From: Nageia nagi
Lineage: Eukaryota; Pinophyta
Length of the DNA stretch: 64,000 bases
Direction of reading: 5' to 3'
Assembly: GCA_050084985.1 (NCBI GenBank)
Contig: JBITNC010000001.1
Coordinates: 74,710,001 to 74,774,000, forward strand
The position numbers and the translations under genes are program-made. Positions 11,747-24,548 of the stretch are shown here, one piece after another. Each line of letters opens with the position of its first letter. The first letter of the stretch is position 1. The notes below the pieces were generated by a model that saw nothing but the letters and a program-made list of their open reading frames with translations, did no database searches and was not told the DNA's origin.

Positions 11747-12064
11747 ATATTGTTTGAATAAAATGCTTGATATGCTTTTATTTGTTAGGGTTATGAAATC
11801 CTAGATAACAATAATGGTTACTTATCCTACATATATGTACATGTTACTACTACAAGTAGTTTTGTTATGTGTAGGTGACAGGTAATGGAAGGCAAGATGC
11901 TCTTGAATGGTTTGAAAATGAATGATTATGAATGATTCTCATGATCATATAAAATCAAGATACTTGAACAACTAGGTAAGTGGTTGCATACATATATAGC
12001 ATCATAGGGCAAGATAAGCTCCCTTGGATTGTTAATGTGTGTTTATGATTACCTAGTTGTGTTC
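11747..12064 (+). repeat. 318-bp flanking duplication, right copy
   Basis: It begins with the first base after the nested element (ATATTGTTTGAATAAAATGC), matches 6768-7085 without gaps, then continues into unique G1 LTR sequence (TTTAATTTGAG). Confidence 0.9.
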
Positions 12065-12657
12065 TTTAATTTGAGTTGAAAATAATTTTTATGCCTTGAA
12101 GGATTACTGAGGATGTTAGTATAATTATCTAAGGACCTATAATAATTAATATTAGTGGGTAGAGATAATTAAGGGAACTAACTAGGTAGAAAAAAGGTAA
12201 AGCTTAATTATTTAAATATATGTATTTTAGTATTTTATGAGAATGTGTATGTATTAGTTCTTAATTATTAATTAAGGTTAATTAATAATTAAGAGTAGTA
12301 ATCCTTAATATTAAAAATTATTATTTAGCTTAAAATAAATAAATTAAGCTAGATAAATTATGATTAGTTGATTGATAAAGGCTAGAGTTAACTAAGCCTT
12401 TAAGATATTATTTTTAATTAAATAATATTTATTAAACCTTATTGGCATGAGGTGTATCAATTTTAGCTATTGTATCCTAGTTGTAAGTTAGGTTTGCCAA
12501 TTTTAAGTTGAGGTGTGCCATTGGAACTCAGTCCATTAAGGTTTTGATTGATGGCTAAATGGGAAGATATTTCCACTTAGGAATTAACTCCCACTCACTT
12601 GAGTTTAATTGGTGTTGTACTCCTAATTATTTTCTAAGCCTAGCCCTAGTTGAAAAC

Positions 12658-12666
12658 TATAAATAT
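12658..12666 (+). promoter_or_regulatory. TATA-like box in G1 LTR
   Basis: CTATAAATA lies in the 3' LTR of G1, in the part with no counterpart inside the window. Transcription would start about 30 bp downstream and define the R region. Inferred from motif only. Confidence 0.45.
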
Positions 12667-15433
12667 GAACCTAGGGTGGAGCTTTAAATCACTCTTGTTT
12701 TTCATTAATTTTAGAGTGGCAAAGTTCTACAATTTTGAAACCAAATCCTTCGACAATTGCAAGATTTAGCGAGGGTTCCCTCTTGTAATGATTTGATTCT
12801 TTATATTTTATGAAGGATTTATTATTTTTATATGTTTGATAAAATAATGGTATTTGGTTTTATTTCTAAATTGTGATTGGTTGAGGATTTAGTTTAATTC
12901 CATGCTAGAATGTTCCGTTTAAAAAGTCTAGTGATTTTGAAATTTGTGTATAGTTTTGGTATGAGGTTTTATGATTTTACAATAGGGTTTTAAAGTTATT
13001 AATACTTTTGGGTTGGGTACATAAATATTTAGAGATAATATTTATGTTAATAAAATATTAGGAACTCCTCATACAACTTCTTATTTGTAAATTCCTCTTT
13101 GGTTTTAAACTTGACTTGAAACTCGTGAGAAGAATATTCCTTTAGGTGCTTATAGCATTAAGGGAAAATGTTTTATATTTGATTCTTAAAATCTATGAAA
13201 TATTATTTTATCCTTTTTTTTTTCTTTTGTATAAATAATTTGCAGGAGAAATTATTATGTTTAGAGGGATTGAAAAGGCTTTATAGGTTGTGTGTGGGCT
13301 TAAAAGGCCTTAATTGCCAATGTATGAGAGTAAGAGGGTTTGGGGGACCCATGTGGGTCTTGGGGCTCTCTCAAGCCAACGTGAAGCCCCCTCTCCATTT
13401 CCACCACCATGGGAGGAATCTTTGGGGATACGTAAGGCTATGGGAGCCCACATCATCCAATATTACCCCCTTTATGCCTTTTTACTACATCTAATGTTTT
13501 GGAGTCAGTTTTGAAACCTATGAGACCTTTGACTTTTGCCTCATGTTCTATGCATACCCTAGCCTCATATTATGTGCAAAGCCTAGGATTTGGTAGGAGA
13601 ATTCAAGTCTATTTTTTTTAGAAAAATATTAAATGTTTTCTCATTATCTGTTAGTTTATTATTATTACATATTGGAGTGTTTTAATTCTAAATTGAAATA
13701 AGATTTATTTTAATTTCAAATTAAATGCAAATTTTATGGTTGATTTTATTTTAGAATGGAAAATGTGGTTTTATGAAAAGGGTATTTAATATATGTATAT
13801 TAAGATGTTTTCTTTATTTTAAAATATAGGTGCAATATTTTAAAATACAGGATGTGGTATTATCTTAAAATATAAATAGATATTTTTAATAGTGTGGTAT
13901 CATTTTAAAAATAGGGTAGTATTTTTAAAATGGAGTGAAATTATTATTTTAGGATATTATTATTGTATTCTAAAATAGAGCTTAATATCTCATTTTGGAA
14001 TATGGTGAACATTTTTAAATTATAGTTATTGATTTATTTTAAAATGAGAATTGATGTTTTAAAATAAAGTTATTTGATTGTTTTAAAATGTGAATTGACA
14101 TTTAGAGTTCTTAGAGTTGTTGGAATGTTTCCTTAAAATGGCAAAGCATGTAGTTACATTTTAGAGGAAACCCAAGATTGTATTTGATCCAACCATACAT
14201 GAGCTACCGTCAAATCTAAAAGAGCAAAGCCTTGTTTGTATTGCGAGAAAGGAGTTTGTTAAATGTCTACTATGGGTCTTAAACTTATTATACTTGATAT
14301 TTGATTTATGGAAATAAATAGCAAGGCCATTATTGTAACATGATTGAAAAAGAAATATTACTTCATTATTTGGGATGATTATGCTATTATGATTATTATA
14401 CATAGTTGATATTTTGGGATTATCAAATATTAGTCTTTAAAAAGCTAAGTGTTATTCTTTTATTAAAGAGTAGTTTAGTAAATGAATTACCTTACTTGAA
14501 TGAGATATTGTTTTGTACTTTTTATGCTTACTTGATTTGAAAAGTTCATGTTATATGAAGATGTTAGGACCTAATTCCCTTGTCTATAAGTAATGTGTTT
14601 TATTTGGTAATGGTTTATCCTTAGGTTTTGGCAGGTTTTATTTTGATGTTTAAACCCAAGTATAGACCTATACCAAAGTTCTAAGTAAATAATAACTATT
14701 GATTATGGGATGTTGATTTATCTTCAAATGAGTTAGGCTAAGATAAATCAAGAAATCCTTATGGTTGAATGAACCTCATAGAATTAAATTGCCTTGATAT
14801 GGTGATGATGGGAAATACAAGAAGGTATGTGGTACCATTAGGAAGTCATTATGTTTAATAGAACATGCAAAGGCAAGCCATGTGAGGTTATTTAATGGGT
14901 AGGTTAAATAATGAGAAATGGTATAAAATTAGTGAAGAGTCTAGAATCATGAATGACTTAGCTTAGAATAATACTAGAAATATTGTGAACAATAATTCAC
15001 AACATTCTCAAGGCAACTTCTAAACTCATTGAGAATAGATTGCATTTAAACTATTTGTTTTGTTTACATAGAGGAAAAAATAATTCGTGCTCAACTCTCA
15101 AGAGTATGGGATGGGTGTTATAGTGACGATCCTATGTATTTTTTTTGAAATAGGGATGTTACATTTACTTAAAAAACAATACTTCATTTTAGAGCCATAT
15201 CATGAGCACTACAAGGGAAGAGTATGCACGGGTGAATTATATTGAACAAGCTTGAGGATAGCTATACATAATGTCTCCCTACAATGTTATCTTATAGATA
15301 CAAAATACACACAAAAGGGGTTTTGCTAGAAGGTCCTACAAGTGAAGATTAAAAGTAAATGAAGACTTATGATCTACATCAAAATAGTCTCCTCATGAAT
15401 TTACATGGCATAGGTCAATCAATGACTAGTCTT

Positions 15434-15537
<104 letters not shown>

Positions 15538-15953
15538 TATTCCACATGAATTGGTACCCAAGACTTCCCAACCAATCAAATAAATTTAAGATAAGATATT
15601 TTACCCTTATCTAACTATAAAAGGAAAAGGAGTACAAAACCTTCACATGTACGAATATCAAATAAATACAATTGATATGCCTTTTCCAAATATAATAATT
15701 GTAAGTCTATTACTAACAATTATATTCAATAATATTATCATAATTCTTTATCAAACATTTCTTTCTTGAAACATGCTAAAATAATATCAAATAAATTCAC
15801 AACTTAGCTAACCATTTTAGAATTAATATCTAAAATGCAAGGGAGAGTACCTAGACTTAAAAGAGAGAAGATTCCTTTCCCCATGGGACTCTAGGACAAC
15901 ATTTTTGGAAAGAGAGAAAAATAATATGATACTCTTTCCTAAGGGTTCTTAAA

Positions 15954-15963
15954 GTATTTATAG
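15954..15963 (-). promoter_or_regulatory. TATA-like box in G2 left LTR
   Basis: Minus-strand CTATAAATAC lies about 100 bp from the inner LTR edge. The other LTR has a changed version near 30500 (CTCTAAATAC on the minus strand). Confidence 0.4.
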
Positions 15964-16139
15964 TTAGAGGTTGCTATAGTATTTCTAATCTTAAATAATC
16001 TTAATCACATTCAAATCCTTGATGGTATTCAAGTCTTAATAAAGGCAATTGGGTGGGTCATTATATACTACCCTTGTTTAAAGGAACACAATCCTTTATG
16101 CTATTAAATACAAACCATAGAGTTTAATAATATTTTACA

Positions 16140-17290
16140 AAATTACTCAAAAAAATAAGGAAATTATTTTCTCATGGTAGATTCATTTTCTCAAGTGGAA
16201 GATGATTAAGAATACTTATCCCACTGGACTAAACATTCATTAATATCTCAAATTCTTAATTTCCTATTCTCAAAAACTAGGATTTTAATAGGGAGTACTT
16301 CAACAACATAAGGGTATGACATCTATAAGTAAAAAATATCCAACACATCAAAAGGGTTAGCAACATATGTTCTCAATAGAGAGACATGAAAAATATCATG
16401 CATTTTTGACAAACTTGGTGGCAAAGCAAGTTTGTAGGAAATTGGACTCTCCTTCTTGACTATTTCAAAAGGACCAACAAACTGATGATCCAATTTTGTA
16501 GACTTTATGGCACTTTTCATGGACCAAATTATATTTTTCAACCACATCAAATTCTTGAGGAGTTCTCATAAGATCACCATAACTCTTTTATCGATTGAAA
16601 GCTTCCTTGAGATTTTAACAAATGGACTTAAGTTGATCCTTCATTTGCTTTAACATTCATATTGGTCATCACTTAAACCTCTCAATTTTTCCAAGATAAA
16701 GGATTTCTACATCTCCTTCTATAAAAAGCCTCAAAGGGGGACATTCCCAAGGATGAATGGTATCCATTATTATAGTCAAATTTGAATAAGTAGAGGTAGT
16801 CCTCCCATTTAGTCTTGTATTCCATGTAGTACATTATGAGTATATCCTCAAGAACCCTATTCAATCTTTCTATATATCTCTAGATGATATATTGAACTTA
16901 TATTGTTTCCAATGCCTTATGAAATGATTTCTAGAAGATGGAGGTGAACTTTGAATCCGTATCTGAGATGATCACCTTACAAAATTCATACAATCTAAAA
17001 ATTTCATGGGAAAACTTATTTACCATAGTGGGGGAATCATCAATGGTATTTCTAGGTGTAAAATATGCTACCTTATTCAATATATCAACCATTATCAAAA
17101 TTGAGTCATGATGGAACCTGGTTTTTATCAAACTAATAATAAAATCCATTGAAATTACCTATCATTTCTATGTAGGGATATCATGTGGATACAGATATCC
17201 ACCTAAATGTTGAAGCTTTACTTTAACATTCCAACATTTGAGACATCTTACCACAAATTTTGCTATATCCCTTTTCATACCTTCCCATTA
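16140..17290 (-). pseudogene. G2 integrase with chromodomain-like tail, decayed
   Basis: Reading the minus strand: a zinc-finger remnant near 17220-17280, then MDFIISLIKTRFHHDSILI with the first Asp in IMVDILNK (17149-17080), and the second Asp in VIISDTDSKF near 16960. A frameshift precedes the third motif YIERLNRVLEDIL near 16860, where the catalytic Glu is kept. The C-terminal frame holds DHQFVGPFEIVKK and LPPSLSKMHDIFHVSLLRTYV (16550-16330). The tail near 16200 reads VQWDKYS..SSST.ENESTMRK and is chromodomain-like. The sequence is close to that of G1, so the two belong to one lineage. Several stops and shifts prevent function. Confidence 0.82.
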
Positions 17291-17559
17291 ATTTTTTTTA
17301 TTTTAGGTCCTCTCTCATATTTATACCTCTCGAATGTGCTACATAAGGGAGATGATGGGCTTTTTACATGATCAAACTTCTTAAATTATCTTTTTCTAGA
17401 ATGACCAATCTATTCTTAAAGTAAATAACTCCATATTTTTTAACAAAATATTGTGATGATGGGGTATCTTTTCCTATCAATTTCTAGATAGATTTAAAAT
17501 ATGTGTCCTCTTATTGCAAAACCTTTGCTTGATCAAACAAATCAAATTGACTTCTTATC

Positions 17560-18900
17560 ATGGCATTGACATATCATCTATGAATTATAGAATCTGCTAC
17601 CTTATTCTTATTTCCTTTAATGTATTCAATGCTAAATTCATATTCAGCTAAGAATTGCATCCATCACCTTTGTTTAGTATGTAGATTTGGCTGGGTGAAT
17701 AGATACTTCAAACTTTTATGATCTATTACAAGTTTGAAGGATTTTCCCAGAAGATAGTGTCTCCACATCTTAATTGCATGAACTATGGTTGCCAACTCAA
17801 GATCATGATTTACATAATTTAGTTTGTGATTTCTTAATTTATTGGATTCAAATGCTAATAGGTTTCCATTTTGTGACAACACTCCACCTAAACCTTCTAG
17901 TAAAGCATCTGTACATACTGCAAAATCACCATGCAGATTGAGGATAGTGAGAATAAATTGTGGTAAGCATTTCTTTTAAGTTTGCAAAAGCTTTCTCATA
18001 TTTTTCTATCCAATTGAACACCTTATTATTTTTCTAAAGACTAGTAATGGGACTGGCTATTTTTTAAAAATCTTTAACAAATCTTTGATAGTATTCAATT
18101 AATCCCATAAAACTTCTTACCTCAATCACATTTGTTGGTAAAAGCCAATTCATTATTACTTTCAATTTCTTTGGATCAACTAAGATTCCTTTTGCAAATA
18201 TGATATGACCTAAATACTAAATTTGGGAGACATAAAAGTCACATTTTGATACTTTTGTATTTAACTAATTTCTCCTCAATAATTCTAGTTGTAATATTAG
18301 ATGATGGTTATGTTATTCCTCATTTCTTCAATATATGAGGATGTCATGTAGAAATACTAGCACAAACTTATGGAGGTACTCCTAATATACATTATTCATC
18401 AAATTAATGAATGTTGCAAGAGGATTCATCAATCCAAAAGGTAATACCACAAACTCAAAGTGTCCATACCTAGTTTTGAAAGATATTTTATGAGTATATA
18501 ATCCTTTAATTCTTAATTGGTGGTATCTTGATCTCAAATATATCTTTCAGAAGATATTAGCATCCTTGAGTTGGTCAAAGAAATCATTAATTCTAGGTAA
18601 TTGATACCTATTTTTGATGGTGACCTTGTTTAGCATCCTATAGTTAATACATAACCTCAAAGTACCATCCTTATTTTTAACAAATAACACTGGAGCAACC
18701 CATGATGATATACTAGGTTTTATCAACCCTTTTTCTAAGAGATCTTAAAATTGTACCTTCAACTCTTGCATCTCAATAGTATTCATTCCATGTGGAGTTA
18801 TATAAATAGGCCCTACTCCAAGTATTAAATCTATAGAGAAATCAAATTCTCATTTTGGGGGTAATCTTGGTAGATCTTTAGGGAACACATCTTTGTATTC
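17560..18900 (-). pseudogene. G2 reverse transcriptase and RNase H, decayed
   Basis: In minus-strand order: [54 protein letters not shown], the catalytic box, YLGHIIFAKGILVDPKK, and a connection region. RNase H begins near 17915 with CTDALLEGLGGVL and includes NHDLELATIVHAIKMWRHYL, IDHKSLKYLFTQPN and EYIKGNKNKVADS. The catalytic box reads FLHDILIY near 18345, so the first Asp of the DD pair is His. At least five stops also occur. The RNase H Asp and Glu look intact. Confidence 0.86.
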
Positions 18901-18989
18901 TTTTAACATAGGGTACTTATTTAGTAGTTCTACCTCCTTATCCTCTTATTCCAATTACTTAACTTTGACTATGTAAATAATCTCTCTTT

Positions 18990-19440
18990 TTCTTATACTT
19001 ATTTTACATGGCTATGATCAAGTAAGGCACAAAGGGCCCTTGATCACTATACACCTTGTTTTGGTTTTGAGATATATTAGTATATTCTACCCATATCTCT
19101 TGGAATTCAATTAGAGGTTTGTGTGACATCAACCAATCCATGCCTAAAATCAAATCATAAGAGGCTAAGGGAACCATATACAAATCCCACATAATATATC
19201 CCTTAGGTAATTATATTTCAATATCCCTAAAATATTGTCTAACAAGGTATTTCTGTCTAGATCCAAACTCTACTTGACATCCATTTTTCAAAACTTTTGA
19301 TGCTTTGGCATATATTTAACTAAGGAAATTGAAATAAAACTATCTCTAGCATTGCAATCTATCAAAACCCTAAAATATTTGTCAAAAAGTTTACCATGGA
19401 TTTGAAGAGGTGTGGTTTTTCCTCTAGTTTGTGCTAATTT
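18990..19440 (-). pseudogene. G2 aspartic protease, decayed
   Basis: The C-terminal signature DLILGMDWLMSHKPLIEF is at about 19165-19100 on the minus strand. An active-site remnant near 19360 reads IDCNARDSFIS, where the family has I-D-T/S-G-A-x-x-S-F-I-S, so the catalytic Gly and the preceding Thr/Ser are changed. The order between gag and reverse transcriptase is as expected for gypsy elements. Confidence 0.7.
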
Positions 19441-20760
19441 GGTATGTATAAAAATAACATGTTCTTTGGACTAATCTATCTTCAAAGGAAACTGATTTGC
19501 ATAGTGAGTTTCATTACAATTCCAAAATCTATCTCTAGGTCCCTTCTTCTACAATGGAAACTTGTCCTTAGATATATTTTGATTGGTTCTTTGTCTAAAA
19601 ATGCTTGGCTATGGTTCCTAGAACCTTGGCTTCCATTCTCAACTTTATAGTTTTATTTACAAAACTATTGATTTTTCCTCTGAAAAATTCTTCTTCTTAT
19701 TACTCTTATTTCCAAATGACTTTTTCTCAAACTTGGTGGGTTACCATCCTTATAATAATGGTTATTATACTTGATCTTTTTATTACTTGATTGTTGTGCT
19801 TGATGCTCTATACTTTTACTATTCTAGTAGATTTACTTATCTTTTTCATCCAAAAGACTAGAGTCTATAAAGGTCTTCTTGATATTAAGATTTCCCTCTT
19901 CTTTCTTTGCAAGGTCATACTCTTCTTTAAGCATTTTGGGGCTTAATACATTCACCACAATCTTGATCTTAGAATCTAACCCAACAAGAAACCTATGAAC
20001 CTTCATGTGGTTTTTATCTTCAGGGACATATTTGAGCATCCTAAAAAGATTTTGATGATATCTTTGGACACTCATAGATCCTTGTTGCAAGGTATAGTAT
20101 TCTTCATATTTTATATCATGGTAGATTTGAGGAATGAATCTTTTGATAAATGCAACAATGAAGTCTAGCCATTTTAGATATTGGATCTCATGCTCAATAT
20201 TGTAAGCATTCAATTATTATAGTGTAAAATTTAGAAAGTTGTAGGTAGCCCATACAATTTTGGTTTCCAAAGATAATTTCTTCATTGAGAAGTATGTCTC
20301 TACTTCTTCTAACCATACTTCAGCTTACTCACCCTCTTACTTACTGTTAAACTTTGAGATCTAGGCTTTCTTAATATCTTAAGCAAGGTCTTGTTCAATT
20401 CTTGCCTAAATTTGGTCATTTATCCTTTCAATCCTTGATTTTTCTAGAATAGATTCTTCCCTTAGGAGTTTAGCTTGTTGATTTAACAAATTATTTATAA
20501 TCTCTTATTTTTCTACCACCTTCTCTTGTAACCTTTTAATTTCTTCATCACCTTCATTGTTCCTAGTGGAACAACTCATGGAAATCTTATTTTCATTATT
20601 AGGAACCCTTATATTAGCATTCCTTATTATTTTATTCCTTGTATTTTGACCTCTAATATTCCTTCTATTTTCCCTTGCATTAGCATTCATGGGGAGACCA
20701 TTCTCAGCACCTTGATACAAGTTGCCTAAAGCTCTTGTTATGTGTCTTGGAATTGTCATA
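19440..20760 (-). pseudogene. G2 gag, decayed
   Basis: The N-terminal frame 20759-20505 starts MTIPRHITRALGNLYQG and ends in a basic, Asn/Arg-rich, coiled-coil-prone stretch (EEIKRLQEKVVEK). The capsid frame 20213-19833 has YLKWLDFIVAFIKRFIPQ, YHQNLFRMLKYVPEDKNH, VHRFLVGLDSKI and LKEEYDLAKKEEG, the counterpart of the G1 capsid residues. Stops separate the two frames. A degenerate Cys/His segment near 19510 (WNCNETHYANQF) may be what is left of the zinc knuckle. Confidence 0.78.
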
Positions 20761-20872
20761 ATCTAATTCCATAAAATGGTGTTATCATTAGACTCAAGTA
20801 TATTCATCTTGACTTTCTAAACTCTTATAAAAAAAGAGTCGTGGACCATAAGCTCAAGAGTTTGAACTTGAA

Positions 20873-20884
20873 GCTCTGATGCCA
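20873..20884 (-). other. primer binding site of G2
   Basis: Minus-strand TGGCATCAGAGC is one substitution from the canonical tRNA-iMet site and one base from the LTR end. Confidence 0.85.
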
Positions 20885-23800
20885 ATGTAACACTACCATC
20901 TATTTATTAATAACATTTTCTATCTATTCTTGACATCATAAACCTTAAAATTCTATACCTTTTTTTTATTTAGTTTAAACACTTGAATGGTCTAGGAATG
21001 GATAAGGTGATCCATATGAGGATATCAATGCTACTAGCTAGTCCACACTCACATTGCAAGATTGGCCAAATTCTAATTGGCCAATCCTAATTATAATCTT
21101 TTTGGTATTCACTTCTTAATGCTCATCTCATTAGAAGATGCCACATAAGATACCCCACCACTTTTGCTCATGAACTATGCAACAAAAATAATGGTCATGA
21201 CATAGTGATTTCCTAATCGAGGCCAATATTAGCCAAGAGAATGCTTGTCCACTAGGCAATCCATATTTTTTGATGTAACCTTCAATTAATAGGTACAAAT
21301 AGATTATCCTAGGCATCCTTTCATGTGAAATGAGTAAGAATCATCACCTATGGAATATTCATCATACTCCTATTTACCACTACAAGTCATATGACTATTA
21401 ATTACCCTTATCTAGTAACCATATTTTTATCAACTGCTACCCTCATCTTACAACTTGTCTAAAATATGAGACACTAGCCTATCCATATCTATCGGCTAGG
21501 TTCACCATGGAGTCTACCATTCTAATTTCCATATCTTTGGGAGCCATGGGTATTGGAACAATACCCTCAAATGGTTTGTATAGTCTAATAAGTTTTAAGC
21601 AAGGTTATAAAAATAAACCACCCCATATTGTATTGATCTTAAAAATAATTGATCCTAGATCATTTATTAGGATTTCTATGTTTCATGCATGTACCAAAAT
21701 TTAAGATGTTACTCTAATCTAATTCATGGTAATGAAACCATCTTTCATATTTTATAATATATTTGACAAACAAGTAATAAATTCATCAGCATATGCAAGA
21801 AGTTTTGAATCAAACTTGTTCATGAAGTCACTAAGAATATTCAAAAGTATTATAATTATCCCATATGCATTGTATGGTGCATAGAGTACTACATTAAAAG
21901 AACTTCACATTCTAGAAACCAAACACAAGCCTTGAGTTAATAATAAAGTTAACTACTTCTAAAAAGGAAGTGCGATGTAGTGTGGTCCATACTTAAGGAA
22001 TATTGTTTTCGTATATAATTTAGTGAGTCTACATAACAAGATTTTGACTAACTTATTTTCTATGTATTTATCCTTATTGTTGAGATAACCCATAAATTCC
22101 ATTCTTGTAATCTTAATTCAATTTTATGATAAGATTGAGGTCTACTTTATCTTTCTAGGGTTTATCAACCAATTTAGGTCATCTTTAAGTATTATCTCAA
22201 AACTTCATTATTTGAACCAAGTAACATTCCTAAGGATAATTATCCATTTTATAGGGCTATAGAAATATATAAAGATTCTTTTTAATATAGAAATCTATGT
22301 GTATTTCTATTCAATGCCTTGAAGTAATTATTCCTAAAAATAGGTTCAATTCAATAGTCATCCTAACCATGTCATAAGTTTTATTCTTTCAACTTAATTT
22401 TATATATCACTTACTAAGTGTTAACAAATAGAAATTTTTAAGGGAAAATTAACTTTCCATTTATTATCTATACCCTAGGTTATTTCATACTTTTGAACTG
22501 ATACAAGGTTATCTAGATACACTAAGTTATCCTCTTTGATCCACTTACAAAATTCTAGGAATTAATAGTGTCATTCCATAATTTTTTAATTTAATTACTA
22601 ATGCATAATTAGTTAAAGTGTAGTGTTACCAATTAATCCTCTTTTTATTAAGGATATTTTCCCCTTATTGCATCCATTTACATAATATGGGTTATAAATT
22701 ACAATCTTAGCTAATGAATACTTTAGGGACATTAGAATTATCCTCTAAATTAATTCATAATTACACCCATGACTATGGTTTTATTTTACTTACAATATAT
22801 ATATTTATTCTTATGAATCTAAGGGTGTAGTAATACATTCTTTTCACTACTATAACCTAATTTCATGTGGGACAATTTGGATTCATTTATACCAAATATC
22901 ACTTAAACACTTTTAAGGACATCTCATGGAGTGAATCACATCAAATACATTCTTTAAATTATTTGCAATATGTCTAGATATGAATTATAGGCTATCTTTA
23001 TGGATACAAAATTTATGCAATTCATGACTTCATCTTGACCCTTATTTTAATACATGGATATCACAATCTATCAAAATATAGGGTAACCCTAGTTTATACA
23101 ACATGGAATATAAGCACTTGATTACATGTATATTCCCTTACACATAACATAGGGAATTTATTTCATACCATTATATAGGTATGTCATTTATGAACTTTCT
23201 TAAGCTTCATACTTTGGAAATAGCTCCTTTTCATATTCATTCTTCATGCTCCTCCAAGGATCCAAGGTTCATCGATGATGGTACTAAGAAAGGCTTTTGA
23301 GTAATTGAGGATCAAGATAGTCCCCCCTCCCCCCTTTTTTTACCAAAATGCATATCATTTCAAAATACATGATATTTCATTTCATAAATTTAAATACCTT
23401 ATTTATGGACCTTATAAAGTTTTATGTTCTCTCTAGAACTACCTCACTTCCTTTGTCATAGGATGAAATTACACAAGAATCTTACTCAAAATAATGTTAT
23501 GAATACATCATCATCATACTATAAGATTCATCATCATTTATGGTATGGTACATCCTTGATTACCTTAACATGATTAATACCATCATTATGTTTTAGTTAC
23601 ATTATAATAATGTTTGACCATACTATCCATTCCAACTAAGTGTTGTTCATTTACATTTCTATTTAGGTCATAGTTTCTAATTTTATTAATCTTGAAACCC
23701 TCCTACTATAATAAATCTATTGTAAATCCTTACAAATAATTTATAATAATAAAGGAATTCATGTAGTGTATAATAAGGTTAAACTATGATGCTTTGTATT

Positions 23801-23937
23801 TAGAAGAGGGATCCCTTTAGTGGATTCCAAAACATCTTTGACTACATCAAACTAGTGTCTCCACAATCTTTACATTTGTATTATTGAGTAATCTAAGGAT
23901 AAACTTAATTAGGCAAAAATGTTGAGGGGATTGTGTA

Positions 23938-23942
23938 ATATT
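23938..23942. repeat. target site duplication of copia A, left
   Basis: ATATT directly precedes the LTR and is repeated exactly at 29051-29055. Confidence 0.95.
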
Positions 23943-24488
23943 TGTTAGGATTTAATAAGTTTATATAAGCAAGAGCATCAGTAATTCTCTTACTCCTTAG
24001 CAAAAGAAACAACATTCAAAGCATACTACTAAAATCAAATAACCATGAACATCAATCACACAAAGAGAGACACAAGAGATAACGTGGTTCACCCAATGTA
24101 GGCTACATCCACGAAGAAGCTTTCAACCCTTTTACATATCATTCTTCAAAGTCCTCCAAGCAACAAACCAGCAGCATAACCTTGCTACAATCTTCACTTT
24201 GGAGTTACAACAAAACCTCACTATAATCTCTCTCTCTCAATAATCACAATCTACTTCACAATTGCTGTCAAAACTACAATAATGCATGCCTCAACTCAAG
24301 CCTCTTATTTATAGGTACAAACTAACCCAACTTAAACCCAAGTTGGATCAGGAAGGTCATTAGGTAACCCCCAACCCTTCTATAACTGATAACCAGGTGT
24401 CATGGCTTCTTGGCAACTGAAATTTGGTGTTAAACAGAAAGAAACTGCTCTCTATTTTCTAACTGGTTGTAGTCTCCATTTTCTAACA
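23943..24488 (-). repeat. 3' LTR of copia A
   Basis: It is 546 bp, starting TGTTAGGATT and ending TTCTAACA on the plus strand. It pairs base for base with 28505-29050, with about 12 substitutions and no indel. Confidence 0.95.
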
Positions 24489-24500
24489 ATCTCCCACTTG
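24489..24500 (-). other. polypurine tract of copia A
   Basis: Minus-strand CAAGTGGGAGAT directly precedes the 3' LTR. Confidence 0.8.
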
Positions 24501-24548
24501 GAGACTTCTTCCTCTGCAACAAGGGTCAAAAGCTTCTCATCTTGGCCT

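Larger units (their letters stand above)
6690..15126 (+). repeat. 3' LTR of G1, split by a nested element
   Basis: The LTR starts with TGTCATAGCC after the polypurine tract and ends with GTTATAGTGA, matching the end of the upstream copy at 2170. The stretch 12981-15126 pairs with 1-2170. A minus-strand element occupies 7086-11746, and 318 bp of LTR are present on both sides of it (6768-7085 and 11747-12064). Removing the insert and one duplicate leaves about 3.46 kb. A TATA-like box is at 12658. The expected CA terminus is not obvious at 15126; the next bases are CGATCC. Confidence 0.85.

Noticed and set aside
13195-13514. Two overlapping plus-strand frames of 66-99 codons in the G1 3' LTR
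   Set aside because: The homologous part of the other LTR copy (about 210-540) does not keep the frames open, so they are chance openings.
23320-23345. C-run and T-run (CCCCCCTCCCCCC then T-run)
   Set aside because: Low-complexity sequence in the G2 LTR with no repeat partner or motif; not a reliable feature.
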